Part shown: positions 50,408 through 60,130 of the stretch, one piece after another
Layout: every line of letters starts with the position of its first letter
How positions within the stretch are numbered: position 1 is the first letter of the stretch
Assembly: GCA_050746125.1 (NCBI GenBank)
Contig: JBOGKX010000040.1
Span: 60,715 to 124,714 of the forward strand
DNA: 64,000 bases
Direction: 5' to 3'
Source: JAJPKR01 sp050746125
GTDB lineage: Bacteria > Acidobacteriota > Terriglobia > Terriglobales > SCQP01
The notes under the pieces: generated by a model
What the model was told of the DNA's origin: nothing
The model's input: the letters and a program-made list of their open reading frames with translations, nothing else
Databases searched by the model: none
Program-made: the position numbers and the translations under genes

Positions 50408-51601
50408 TTGTTGCGCTTTTTTCCTCTGACGCTGACTTTGGCGCTTGGGATGACGGCAGCCGTCCACGCCCAGCAATCCCCCGCTCTGGAGCATGCGCAG
50501 GCCGGGTTGCGGTTGCAGCAGTCGGGCGACTGCCATGGCGCCGTGGCCGAGTACCGTGAGTCCCTGGCCACCGCGCCCGAGCTGGCGCCCGTTTGGGTCG
50601 ATCTGGGAGTTTGCCTCGCCCAGGGGGGCCAGTTTCAGCCGGCGATCGCTGCCTATCGCAAGGCATTGGCGCTCGCTCCCAGCGATGCGCCCGCGCGCTT
50701 CAACCTGGCGATGGCTGAGTACAAGACCGAACAGTGGCGAGCGGCGGCCGGGGATCTCGGCAAGTTCCGAGCCTTGCAGCCCGGCAATTTTCGCGCCGGC
50801 CTGCTGCAAGCCGATTGCTATTTGCGCCTGGGCGAAAACACTAAAGCGATCGAGACAGCCGCGCCGCTGGCGGGATCGCTGTCCGTCACCGAGGCTTCGC
50901 AGTTGCCGGCCGGCGCCAGTGCCGCGCTCGATTACGTGCTGGGCACCGCGTACATTCGCCACGGCGACTTGTCTGAAGGCGAGCGGCTGATCGACCACGT
51001 CATGCGCGGCGGCGATACGCCGCAAGTGCATCTGATGTTGGGCGAGGCGTATTTCGAGCGGCGCGATTTCGCCGGCGCCACTCGTGAGTTCCAGGCAGCT
51101 CTTAAGCTCGATCCCAAGCTCCCGGGCGCCAATCTGCGGCTCGGCATGGCGCGTTTGTTTGCCGGCGAAACCGATGCCGCCCTCGCCGCTTTCGAGGCCG
51201 AATACAAGCTCGATCCCAACAGCTTCGAAACCAACTTTTACCTTGGCTACATCGAAAGCCAGCGCAATGCCTTTAACGCCGCCGACAAGTACCTGCGCCG
51301 AGCCGAAGCGCTGCGCCCCGACGCCTACCAGCCCAACTTTCAGCTCGCCGTATTGGCCTACCAGCGCAATGACTTGGTTGAAGCCCGGCGCCGCTTGGAA
51401 AGAGCGGTCCACGAGCATCCCAACGCCACGGCGGCGCACGTGATGCTCGGCCAAATTTATTACCGGCTCAAAATGCCGGCCGAAGGCCGTCGCGAGGCCG
51501 AGCTAGTGCGAAAATTGAATGAGCAGAAGCAAGCGGCCACGACGCAAAGACTCAAGGATAATGCGACGCCGTTGCCTTCCACACCCGCGAGCCATCCCTG
51601 A
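50408..51601 (+). CDS. Secreted TPR-repeat protein
   Basis: A protein of about 397 residues. With a TTG start at 50408 it has a signal peptide (LRFFPLTLTLALGMTAAVHA, then QQS). The rest is a chain of tetratricopeptide repeats (about ten helices-turn-helix units), for example GDCHGAVAEYRESLATAPELAPVW, read as one unit near 37-60, and the late NAFNAADKYLRRAEALRPDA near 288-307. TPR arrays bind proteins, so it is probably a periplasmic scaffold or adaptor. No catalytic motif. The start is uncertain: the frame is open upstream to 50357, but that region overlaps the promoter. It is 4 bases from the next TPR gene. Confidence 0.8.
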   Translation: MLRFFPLTLTLALGMTAAVHAQQSPALEHAQAGLRLQQSGDCHGAVAEYRESLATAPELAPVWVDLGVCLAQGGQFQPAIAAYRKALALAPSDAPARFNLAMAEYKTEQWRAAAGDLGKFRALQPGNFRAGLLQADCYLRLGENTKAIETAAPLAGSLSVTEASQLPAGASAALDYVLGTAYIRHGDLSEGERLIDHVMRGGDTPQVHLMLGEAYFERRDFAGATREFQAALKLDPKLPGANLRLGMARLFAGETDAALAAFEAEYKLDPNSFETNFYLGYIESQRNAFNAADKYLRRAEALRPDAYQPNFQLAVLAYQRNDLVEARRRLERAVHEHPNATAAHVMLGQIYYRLKMPAEGRREAELVRKLNEQKQAATTQRLKDNATPLPSTPASHP

Positions 51602-51605
51602 CGCG

Positions 51606-52844
51606 ATGCGCTTTCCGAGCCAACCCGCGGCGTCCCAGGCTGCCACTGGCGCGGTCGAGCGTGGGCTCGGGCGCGCGGCGGCCTGGGCCCTGGCTTTGAC
51701 CTTGCTCGCCCCGGCGCTGCGGGCTCAAAAGGCCTCGCCGGGCCGCCCAGAAACCGCCGCTCAGTACCTGGCCGGCGCCAATGCCGCGATGGCCAAGAAT
51801 GACGCTCCGCGAGCCATCGCGATTTTCCAGCGAGGGTTGACCGCGCACCCCGGCTGGCGGGAAGGCTGGTGGGACCTCGGGTCGCTCTTCTACGAAGCCC
51901 ACCAATACGATCCTGCCAGCTCCGCCTTTGCCCATTTGACGCAGCTTGATCCCAAGGCCGGCGCGGCCTGGGTCATGCTCGGGCTCTGCGACTTTGAAAT
52001 GCGGAATTATGGGCTATCGCTCGAACATCTCGTCAAGGGTCGTGCCCTTGGTTTCCCGAAGAACCCGGAACTCTCGGATGCCGCCCGCTACCACCAGGCG
52101 CTGTTACTTATAGCGGCGGGTCACTTCGAGCCGGCTCACTTGCTTCTCGGCGGCTTCGCCGCCGAGAACCACCCCTCCGATTCGGTGAAAGTCGCTTTCG
52201 GCCTCGATGCGTTGCAAATGCCGCTTTTGCCCGATCAGGCGGAGGAGATCTTGAGCGACGATCAACTCGCCCTGGTACGGTCCCTGGGCGAAGCCGAGTG
52301 GCAAGCCTCCGCGCGAAGCAATGATGCTGCCGATACCGACTTTCAAGCCGTGGTCGCCAAATATCCGAGCGCGCGCTGGGTGCATTACGCCTATGGCATT
52401 TGGTTGGCCTCGATGGGACGCCTCGATCGGGCCGCCGCCATGTTCAATCGCGAAATCGCCCTAAATCCCACCAGCGTTATGGCGCGTTTGCAACTCGCCG
52501 GCATGGCGATGACGCAGGGCCATCCCGCGGACGGCATCCCCATGGCGCGCGAAGCGGTGGCCATGGCCCCCAAGCTTGGCGCCGCGCACTATCTTCTTGG
52601 ACAGTGCCTGACCCTCTCCGGCGAACTGGCCGAGGGCACGAAGGAATTGGAAAAGGCCCGCGACCTTAGTCCCGAAAGCAGCGAAATTCGCTATGCGCTG
52701 GCGCAAGCCTATATCAAGGACCACCGCCGCGCCGATGCGCGCCGCGAGCAGCAGGCATTCTTGAAGCTGAAACCGATCGAGGATTCAATGCTGTACAAAG
52801 GCGTTTTGCCGAGCACGCTGTTTTTGCCGGCCAAGAAGAAATGA
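51606..52844 (+). CDS. Secreted TPR-repeat protein
   Basis: A 412-residue protein, probably exported: a hydrophobic stretch near 25-42 (WALALTLLAPALRAQK) acts as the signal, after a longer than usual N-terminus. The body holds about nine TPR units, for example DAPRAIAIFQRGLTAHPG (near 62-79) and ADGIPMAREAVAMAPKLGAA (near 312-331). ATG 51606 follows the stop of the previous TPR gene by 4 bases with no strong ribosome site, so translation is probably coupled. Similar in plan to its upstream neighbour but not an obvious close copy. Confidence 0.82.
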   Translation: MRFPSQPAASQAATGAVERGLGRAAAWALALTLLAPALRAQKASPGRPETAAQYLAGANAAMAKNDAPRAIAIFQRGLTAHPGWREGWWDLGSLFYEAHQYDPASSAFAHLTQLDPKAGAAWVMLGLCDFEMRNYGLSLEHLVKGRALGFPKNPELSDAARYHQALLLIAAGHFEPAHLLLGGFAAENHPSDSVKVAFGLDALQMPLLPDQAEEILSDDQLALVRSLGEAEWQASARSNDAADTDFQAVVAKYPSARWVHYAYGIWLASMGRLDRAAAMFNREIALNPTSVMARLQLAGMAMTQGHPADGIPMAREAVAMAPKLGAAHYLLGQCLTLSGELAEGTKELEKARDLSPESSEIRYALAQAYIKDHRRADARREQQAFLKLKPIEDSMLYKGVLPSTLFLPAKKK

Positions 52845-52861
52845 TGGACCGAGGCACAACC

Positions 52862-55057
52862 ATGAACCGCCAAACGCGAGAGCTTGTCGCGCCGAACCTT
52901 TCCTTAACCTTTGTGATTGTCGTGGCCCTCTGCCTGTTCGCTTCGCCCCGGCCCGCATTAGCGCAGCAGGTCGCCCGAACGACCATCACCACCACCGCCG
53001 GCGAGGTGCTCTATGACATGGTGGTTACGGACAAACATGGGCGCGTCATCAAGGATCTCCAGCCCAGTCAGATCGAGGTCCTCGACAATGGCGCGCCGCA
53101 AAAAATCAAGAGTTTTGCCCTGGTTTCGCAGTCCGTGCATCTGACCCCGGCCGATTTGGCCAGTATTGGCGCCGGATCGATCGCCCCCTCCACCCTGCCG
53201 GGGTTCAATATGGTGGCCATTATCTTCGACCACAACATGGATGCGAGTGGTACGACGCTGGCCCGCCAGGCGGCGGAAAGCTGGGTGAAGAAAGACATGG
53301 GGCCTCGCGACTACGCGGCCGTGTACCGCTTCGATCAGCTCTCGTACCCCATTCAAAGCTTTACCGCCGATAAAGGCGCCTTGCTCAAGGCCATCAACGT
53401 TGCCACCAACGGCAGCTCCCGCCAGTTTCGGGACATGACCCAATCGACGAATGAATTAGAGCATCAAGCGATTCAGTTGCAACAGCAGGCTCAAGCCGCC
53501 ATGGGGCCCTCCGGTACCGGGCCGGGCACCACCGGGCCCTCCCCCAGCGCCACCGCAATGCTGGCCGAAGCCATCATGGCCCGCATGGTCGCCGATTCGG
53601 AGGCTTTCGCCGCTAGCTCCGAAACCACCGACGCCAGCCGCTCCACGTTGGACGATTTATTAGGCGTGGTGCACTCGCTGGGGCGGCTGCCCGGTCGCAA
53701 AGCGGTCGTGTATTTTACCGAGTACCTGCCGGTCAACGCCAACACCGACTTTCTTCTCAACCACGTGATAGAGGACTCCAATCGCGCCAACGTCAGCTTC
53801 TATGCCGTCGATACCGCGGGCCTCAACCTCAGCACCGAAAACGGCAGTATCGCCAGTGCCCTAAACAACGCCGCCGGGACCAGCCGCACCGAACAAAATA
53901 TCGGCGCCGTGTCCATGTCGCAGGCCAATGAATCGGAAACCACGCAAAATGTCCAATACGACAGCAAGCGCATGATGAGCAACCTGGCTTCGAGCACCGG
54001 GGGCATCTTCGTCAGCAATACGAACGACCTGGACAGCCCGATGCGCAGGCTTGAAGCCGATATCGACGATCATTACGAAATCACCTGGACGCCTTCCAGC
54101 GGTTTCGACAATACGTTCCATACCGTCGAGATTCGCCTTGCTCGCCCCGATCTTCGCGTGCGCGCCCGCTCCGGTTATTTTGCCGCCACGCCGGGCTCCC
54201 CTGCCCCCGTCGAGACAGCGGCGCCGGCGGCGGCTTTCGAAGCCCCGCTCCTGGATTTGGCCAACGCCGCTGCCACCCCCGCCGCCGGCGGTTTCCCATT
54301 TCGGCAAGCGGCCTTGGTGTTCCCAGGCAATCCCGCCCTGCAGACCGTGGAAATCATGATGCAAGTGCCGCTCGACGATTTCACCACCACGCCCGCTGCC
54401 GGCGGCAAGGTCGCGGAGCATTTCAGCGTTTTGGCCCTGGTTAAAAACGCGCAGGGTCAGGAGGTTGGAAAATTCAGCCAGGATTTGCCGCTCACCGTCC
54501 CGGCTTCCGCCCGCCAGCAAAACTTCTTGTTCGAGCGCACGCTGCGCCTCGCGCCCGGCCAGTACCGGCTGGAAGAGGTGGTCTATGAGCCGGGCACGAA
54601 GAAATCGGCGGTGAAACAGACGCCACTGACAATATCCGCGCCGGCGGCCGCCGATGGCTTGCGCATGAGCAGCGTGGCCATCGTCGCGAATGTAACTAAG
54701 TTGGATAAAGCGGCGACGGCCGGCGATAATCCGCTGCATTATCGCAACTTGCGCATACTGCCCAATTTGGGCGAAGAACTGGTCAAATCAGGGAATGCAA
54801 AGCTAGGTTTTTACTTTATCGTTTATCCACCGAAGGGCGCGTCGCCAAAATTGACCATGACCTTCGCACAAGGCGGACAAACACTTGCACAGATACCGGT
54901 GCCGCTGCCTCCCGCGGACGCCTCCGGACGCATCGTGCTGAGTCCTGCGTTTCCTTTAGCGAGCTTCCCGCCCGGCGACTACACGCTTACAGTACAGGCC
55001 GCGGTGGGCAGCCAAACCGCCACCCAAACCGCCACTTTCACCGTTGCCGGACAGTAA
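52862..55057 (+). CDS. VWFA-related domain protein, Acidobacteria type
   Basis: A 731-residue secreted protein. Signal peptide about 12-35 (ending RPALAQQ). The VWFA-related region begins TTITTTAGEVLYDMVVTDKHG and continues with IEVLDNGAPQKIKSF (about 72-86) and MVAIIFDHNMDASG (about 113-126). In a normal von Willebrand A domain this last strand carries the metal site D-x-S-x-S; here the serines are lost, so metal binding is doubtful. A C-terminal beta-rich domain of about 250 residues follows, ending TATFTVAGQ. ATG 52862 has GAGG at a normal spacing. Paralogous to the next gene. Confidence 0.85.
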   Translation: MNRQTRELVAPNLSLTFVIVVALCLFASPRPALAQQVARTTITTTAGEVLYDMVVTDKHGRVIKDLQPSQIEVLDNGAPQKIKSFALVSQSVHLTPADLASIGAGSIAPSTLPGFNMVAIIFDHNMDASGTTLARQAAESWVKKDMGPRDYAAVYRFDQLSYPIQSFTADKGALLKAINVATNGSSRQFRDMTQSTNELEHQAIQLQQQAQAAMGPSGTGPGTTGPSPSATAMLAEAIMARMVADSEAFAASSETTDASRSTLDDLLGVVHSLGRLPGRKAVVYFTEYLPVNANTDFLLNHVIEDSNRANVSFYAVDTAGLNLSTENGSIASALNNAAGTSRTEQNIGAVSMSQANESETTQNVQYDSKRMMSNLASSTGGIFVSNTNDLDSPMRRLEADIDDHYEITWTPSSGFDNTFHTVEIRLARPDLRVRARSGYFAATPGSPAPVETAAPAAAFEAPLLDLANAAATPAAGGFPFRQAALVFPGNPALQTVEIMMQVPLDDFTTTPAAGGKVAEHFSVLALVKNAQGQEVGKFSQDLPLTVPASARQQNFLFERTLRLAPGQYRLEEVVYEPGTKKSAVKQTPLTISAPAAADGLRMSSVAIVANVTKLDKAATAGDNPLHYRNLRILPNLGEELVKSGNAKLGFYFIVYPPKGASPKLTMTFAQGGQTLAQIPVPLPPADASGRIVLSPAFPLASFPPGDYTLTVQAAVGSQTATQTATFTVAGQ

Positions 55058-55072
55058 CCGCACGGAGGAAAT

Positions 55073-57223
55073 ATGGCACGAGCGCGACATCGCGGGCCAG
55101 GCTGGGTTTGCGGGCTGGGCGCGGCGCTTGTCGGCGCCGTGCTGCCGCTCCGTGCTTGGCAAACGCAGCCGGCCAAAGTGCCCACCATCACCACGACGGC
55201 GGGCGAGGTGCTCTTCGATATGGTGGTCGCCGGCCGCCACAATCGGCTGGTGAAGAATCTGCGGCCGAGCGACGTCGAGATTCTCGACAATGGGGTTCCG
55301 CAGCAGCTTATCAGTTTTCGCCTCATCTCCCACGGCGCGCCAGTGCATCTTGCCGCCGGCAAGGCGCTTGGCGGCAAGGAAGCCGGCTTTCTTTCGCTCG
55401 CACCATCGGTCGCGGCCGTCCAAGATGTCAACCTGGTCGCACTTGTCTTCGGTAGCATGGATATGGCGGGCGCCGCCGAAGCGCGCCGCGGCGCCATCAG
55501 CTTCATAACCAGCGATCTCGGTCCCGACGATTACGTGGCCGTTTACCGCGTGGGGGTGGGCGCCTTCCTCATGCAAGACTTCACCGTCGATCGGGCGGCG
55601 CTCGTCCGCGCCGTCAATCAAGCCACGCGACCGTTTGCACGGCGCTTTCCCGCCATCATGCCCGGCAATCTCGGTGCCGCTTCCGTGCCGCCCTCATCGG
55701 CCGCGGGCAACGGGACCGGGGGGAGCGATCGCGCCGGTAGCGCGTTGGCCGCGCTGAGCACCGCGCAAGGCGAATTCGAGAATCGCTCAGATACCACGGC
55801 CGCGGCGCGAATTACACTGGAGCCATTGCTGACGATGGTGCACAATCTCGACCGCTTTCCGGGGCGAAAGACGGTCCTGTTCTTTAACCAGTGGCTGCCG
55901 GTCGATTTAGCCACGATTCACGTGCTGAAAGCCGCGATCGCCGACTCGAATCGCGGCAAGGTCGCGTTTTACACCATCGATCCCGAACTCGCGCAAACGA
56001 CCGAAAACGGCGAAATGGCATCCCGGCTGCAAAACGCCGCGGGAATTAGCCAGCAAGAAGCGAGGTCCGACGCATTCGGCGCTGCTGTGACCACCACCCA
56101 AGCGAACCTATCGGATATTACCGAAGGGATCCAATACACCAGCCGCGGGCGCATGGAGGATCTAGCCGACTCGACGGGCGGCCGATTTATCAGCAACACC
56201 AACGACCTCGGTCCCCAATTGCGCGAAGTGGCCGACGAGATGGACGCTCATTACGAGGTATCCTGGCGGCCAAGCAGCGGATGGGACGGGAAATATCACG
56301 CCATCCAAGTCAAGCTGCGGCGGCGGGGACTCGCCGTGCGCGCTCGACCCGGTTATGAAGCATCGCCCGTCACCGCACGCGCCGCCGCCTTGAATCAGCC
56401 CGTGCCCGCCTACGAGGCTCCGGTTTTAGCCCTATTCGATCGGCAGCCGCCGCCCGCCGCCCTGCCCTTGCGGCAGGCCGGTTTCATTTTCCCTGCGGAT
56501 CCGCACGATCAGAAAGTCGAAGTCCTGCTTTCCGTGCCGATTGCCGATTTGGCCTGCGAGCGCCAGGCGGCCGGGGGTGAAACTTGCCCCTTCGTCGTGC
56601 TCGCCTTGATTAAGGATCGGCAAGGCGCCATCGCCGGCAAATGGAGTCAGAACATCGCCCTGAATCTTCCGGCGGGTCGCCAGCCGCGCGCGTTCCTATT
56701 CGAGCGCACCGCCGCGCTTCCGCCCGGCATATACCATTTGCAGGGCGCCGTCTATCAAGCCAAGGCGCGTAAAGGCGCCGTGCGCAAGACGTTGCTATAC
56801 GTGCCGCCTGGCTCGGGCTTGCGCCTCAGCAGCATCGTCGTCTTGGCCGGCAACATACCTCTCGACGCGAACCTGCCCGAGCGGATGACCGGCGATCCCA
56901 ATCCGCTCCACTATGCCGGCCTGCGTCTGATTCCGGCACTGGGGCAGCCGCTGCCAACTGGCGAACGCAAGATCACGCTCTTTTTCATCGTTTACCCGCC
57001 GCCGGGCAACTCCGCGGCAATGACGATTGTGTTTTCGCGCGGAGGGATCGCCGTGGCGCGCGCCAGCGAGCCGTTGCCGCCGCCGGACGCGAATGGGCAG
57101 ATCATCATGACTCCGGCCTTCGATTTCAAGGACATTCCGTCCGGCGACTACCAAGTAGACGTGCGGGTGTCGGCGGGCGGTAGGACCGTCACCCAAGCCG
57201 GCCACTTCGTGCTCGCTCGTTAA
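55073..57223 (+). CDS. VWFA-related domain protein, paralog of the preceding gene
   Basis: A 716-residue secreted protein with the same plan as its neighbour: signal peptide (about 10-28), the TITTTAGEVLFDMVVAGRHN start, IEVLD-like VEILDNGVPQQLISF, an A-domain with LVALVFGSMDMAGA where the metal-binding D-x-S-x-S is missing, a conserved FISNTNDLGPQLREVADEMD block (about 370-389) and a C-terminal beta domain ending TQAGHFVLAR. ATG 55073 follows GGAGGAA. Tandem duplication is evident from the shared blocks at both ends. Probably works with the other copy at the cell surface or in the periplasm. Confidence 0.85.
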   Translation: MARARHRGPGWVCGLGAALVGAVLPLRAWQTQPAKVPTITTTAGEVLFDMVVAGRHNRLVKNLRPSDVEILDNGVPQQLISFRLISHGAPVHLAAGKALGGKEAGFLSLAPSVAAVQDVNLVALVFGSMDMAGAAEARRGAISFITSDLGPDDYVAVYRVGVGAFLMQDFTVDRAALVRAVNQATRPFARRFPAIMPGNLGAASVPPSSAAGNGTGGSDRAGSALAALSTAQGEFENRSDTTAAARITLEPLLTMVHNLDRFPGRKTVLFFNQWLPVDLATIHVLKAAIADSNRGKVAFYTIDPELAQTTENGEMASRLQNAAGISQQEARSDAFGAAVTTTQANLSDITEGIQYTSRGRMEDLADSTGGRFISNTNDLGPQLREVADEMDAHYEVSWRPSSGWDGKYHAIQVKLRRRGLAVRARPGYEASPVTARAAALNQPVPAYEAPVLALFDRQPPPAALPLRQAGFIFPADPHDQKVEVLLSVPIADLACERQAAGGETCPFVVLALIKDRQGAIAGKWSQNIALNLPAGRQPRAFLFERTAALPPGIYHLQGAVYQAKARKGAVRKTLLYVPPGSGLRLSSIVVLAGNIPLDANLPERMTGDPNPLHYAGLRLIPALGQPLPTGERKITLFFIVYPPPGNSAAMTIVFSRGGIAVARASEPLPPPDANGQIIMTPAFDFKDIPSGDYQVDVRVSAGGRTVTQAGHFVLAR

Positions 57224-57257
57224 CCCTGCCACCGCCAGGCCCGACTGCCGGCGCGCA

Positions 57258-57704
57258 TCAGCGCAGTGCCGCGATATCGCCGGCCAGCACGCCGCGAACG
57301 ATCTCCGGCGGCGGCGCCCAGCCGGGGACGGCGCGGGTGGCAAGAATGGGATGGGGCGGGCCGGCGCCGCCGATGACCGGGGTCGGCAGGCCGATCACGA
57401 TCCGCGCCACGCGCGTCTGGCGGAGGGCGAACGAGCACATCCAGCAGGGCTCGGCCGTCGTGTAGAGCGTGCAAGCGGAAAGATCGAGGCCGCCCACGGC
57501 GCGGCAGGCAGCACGTAGGGCGAGCAACTCGGCGTGGGCGGTGACATCAAGCTCGGCGCGCACCGCCTCGATTCCCTCGGCCAGCACGCGGCTGCCTTTC
57601 ACGACCACCGAGCCGACCGGCGTATCGCCGGCGGCGCGCGCGCGGCGGGCCAATTCGATGGCGCGCCGCATGTACGTCTCGTCTTCGCGTTGTTGCGGGC
57701 TCAT
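57258..57704 (-). CDS. Nucleoside/cytidine deaminase family protein
   Basis: A 148-residue zinc deaminase of the cytidine/deoxycytidylate deaminase superfamily. The zinc ligands and catalytic glutamate are in HAELLAL (near 62-68, with the preceding VTA) and PCWMC (near 90-94, in TTAEPCWMCSFALRQ). The C-terminal region is longer than in tRNA adenosine deaminase TadA, so a free-base or nucleoside substrate is more likely than tRNA, but this is inference. Start at ATG 57704 chosen to begin before the first helix; the longer frame has no support. It sits between the VWFA run and the large TPR gene, alone on the minus strand. Confidence 0.85.
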   Translation of the reverse strand: MSPQQREDETYMRRAIELARRARAAGDTPVGSVVVKGSRVLAEGIEAVRAELDVTAHAELLALRAACRAVGGLDLSACTLYTTAEPCWMCSFALRQTRVARIVIGLPTPVIGGAGPPHPILATRAVPGWAPPPEIVRGVLAGDIAALR

Positions 57705-57937
57705 CGTGCCTGCCAGCGGCTCCGGAGGCCGCCGCCAACGTCGCCGGGCGCCGGGCATGCAAGCCGGCGGGCCGCCGCCTCGGCACGGCTCCAGGCTACG
57801 CCCTGGCCGGGCATCCAGGTACATGAAAATGCACGCTTGTGGCTTCTCTCCGGGCTTTAGCCGGTGTCGCCCGCGCGGGCCGGTGCGGTATGCTTAACTA
57901 CCCGCGCGGGTCGGCCCCGGCGCGTCTGCCCATCCGC

Positions 57938-60130
57938 ATGCGTTTCGGTTTCAACCCCGAAAAAGTCCTTGCCAACGCCGAGAAATTCGTGCAGCAAGGC
58001 AAGTTTGCACAGGCCATCGACCTGTACGAAAAGGTTCTGCCGCACCAGCCCAGCAACCTTAATCTGCGCAATAACTTAGGCGATCTTTACGCGCGGCAAG
58101 AGCGCAATGCCGATGCCGTGCGCATGTTTCTCGAGGTAGCCGAGCAACTCGAGCAGCAGGGCATTACGCCGCGCGTGGCCGCGGTGCTGAAGAAGATCCT
58201 GCGTCTGGACCCTAAGACTCCGGGCGTGCAGCAAAGGCTGGCGCAGTGCCTGGTGGCGCAAGGCATTCACGGCGAGGCGCGAGCCCTGTTGTTGGGCTTG
58301 GCCGAGCGCGCCGAACAAGCCGGCGATTGGCGGCAAGCGGTGACGGCGCTGGGCCAGATCGCCAGCCTCGATCCCGACCAGCCGCGCTTGCGGGTACGCT
58401 TGGCGCGAGCCCGCTTGCGCGCCGGCGATCCGGCACAGGCGCAAAGCGAACTGCTCAATGCCGCCAAGCTGATGCTGGAGGCCAAGGACTGGGAAGGCGT
58501 GGAAGCGGCGCTGCGCGAGCTCGAGTCGCTCGACACGACCTCGGCGGCTTACCATCTCCTCCGCGCGCGCAGCCTGCTGGCGCAAGGGAAACCGGAAGAA
58601 GCCTTGGCGGCGCTGCCCGCCACCGACCAGATCAAGGCCCTCGGCGCGGAAGGCAGCGGCCTCTGGCGCGTCGCCTGCGAGTGCCAGGATTACGGCCGCG
58701 CGATCGAACTGGCGCGCGCCGCCCTGCGGGCCGGCAACGCCATCGCCGCGCAGGTGGGGCAATGGTTCATCGAGCATAAGCAGTTCGACGACGTCATGTC
58801 GTGGATCCGCTCCGATCCGGAATTATTCCGCCGTGGCGATCTGGAGCCAATCTGGCTGGAACTGCTGCAAGGCATCAACACCGTCAATCCCGACTACGTG
58901 CCCGCTCTCGAAACCTGGGCCGAACTGGTCAAAGAGGATCGGCGCAGCCGCCGCTACGTGCGGCTGCGGCTGGCCCCCGCCTATGAAAGTGCCGGGGAAA
59001 TAGAAAAAGCCGCCGGCTGCTATCGCGACTTGCTGGACGAAGATCCCGGCAATCCGGACTTTGCTCGCGAGCTGCATCGCCTGCACGTCGAACTGGGCGT
59101 CGCCGCGCCCGACTCCGAACCGCTTGCCGCGCCCTTGCCACAGTCCCTAACCGAGTCAGCGGATGCGTCGGAAGCGGTCGGCAAGCCGGAGGCGCCTGCC
59201 GGCGGGTCCGCCGTTGCCGAATTCACCATTGCGCCGGTCGCGGCCGAAGCGGAGGATCCCGCCATAAGCCCCGCCGCCGTAAGCCCCGCCGCGCCCGCGC
59301 GTCCACGTTCGGTCGAGCTTGACCTTTCGAGCGAATGGAGCGAGGCGGCCGAGAGCCAAGCCGACAGCGACTTGGAGGCGCGCCTGAGCGAGATCTCGTT
59401 CTATCTCGCCAACGGCATGCTGGACGAGGCCGATCGCGCCTTGGCCAAGCAGAGCCATCTGCATCCCCGCGAGCCGCGCTTGAGCGCGCTGAGCAAGGAG
59501 TTGCAGCAGAAGCGCGCCGCCCTTATCGCGCCGCGCGCGGCAGCGGCCGCCGCGACGAGCGCGGCCGAGAGCCCGGCAGCCAGCCCTGCGATGCCGGCGA
59601 ACTTGGAGATTCCGTCGCCGCCCGCTCCGGTGGCCGTATCGCCGCCGCCGCCGGCGCCCGCCCCGCGTCCGGCGGCGAGCGGACTTCTCGACGATATATT
59701 TCAAGAGTTCCGCACCGCCGTCGAACAGACCGAGACCGAGGACAACAGCGATCCCGAGGCACGCTATAACCTGGGGGTCGCGTACAAGGAAATGGGGCTG
59801 GGTGAAGAGGCCATTGCCGAATTGCAGAAGGCTTTCGCCGGGTGGCAAGCGCGGAAAGGCCCGGCGGACCGCATGCTCAGCTGCGGCGCCATGATCGCCA
59901 TGTGCTTTCAGGAATCGAATATGCCCGAACTGGCGCTGCAATGGTACGAGACGACGCTGGCGCACGCTGGGCTCTCTCCGCGCGCGGCGTTGGGGCCGCG
60001 CTTTGAAGCCGCCAAGCTGCTCGAGCAACTAGGCCGCCAGGATCAGGCGCTCGCCTACTATCGGCAGGTGTACGCCGAGGACGTGGATTATCAAGATGTC
60101 GCCGAGTGTGTCCGCCGGTTGGGCAAATAG
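57938..60130 (+). CDS. Large TPR-repeat protein
   Basis: A 730-residue protein with no clear signal peptide from the chosen ATG 57938. The N-terminal half is a TPR array (about 10-390) beginning PEKVLANAEKFVQQGKFAQA, with further units near 115-210. A proline/alanine-rich low-complexity stretch (about 410-590) is followed by a C-terminal part with TPR units again, from DPEARYNLGVAYKEMGLGEE near 610. It looks like a cytoplasmic scaffold, with resemblance to proteins linked to pilus or motility regulators in Acidobacteria, but I cannot name a function. The 233-base stretch before it (57705-57937) holds nothing else I can support; an earlier start at 57890 is open. Confidence 0.8.
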   Translation: MRFGFNPEKVLANAEKFVQQGKFAQAIDLYEKVLPHQPSNLNLRNNLGDLYARQERNADAVRMFLEVAEQLEQQGITPRVAAVLKKILRLDPKTPGVQQRLAQCLVAQGIHGEARALLLGLAERAEQAGDWRQAVTALGQIASLDPDQPRLRVRLARARLRAGDPAQAQSELLNAAKLMLEAKDWEGVEAALRELESLDTTSAAYHLLRARSLLAQGKPEEALAALPATDQIKALGAEGSGLWRVACECQDYGRAIELARAALRAGNAIAAQVGQWFIEHKQFDDVMSWIRSDPELFRRGDLEPIWLELLQGINTVNPDYVPALETWAELVKEDRRSRRYVRLRLAPAYESAGEIEKAAGCYRDLLDEDPGNPDFARELHRLHVELGVAAPDSEPLAAPLPQSLTESADASEAVGKPEAPAGGSAVAEFTIAPVAAEAEDPAISPAAVSPAAPARPRSVELDLSSEWSEAAESQADSDLEARLSEISFYLANGMLDEADRALAKQSHLHPREPRLSALSKELQQKRAALIAPRAAAAAATSAAESPAASPAMPANLEIPSPPAPVAVSPPPPAPAPRPAASGLLDDIFQEFRTAVEQTETEDNSDPEARYNLGVAYKEMGLGEEAIAELQKAFAGWQARKGPADRMLSCGAMIAMCFQESNMPELALQWYETTLAHAGLSPRAALGPRFEAAKLLEQLGRQDQALAYYRQVYAEDVDYQDVAECVRRLGK

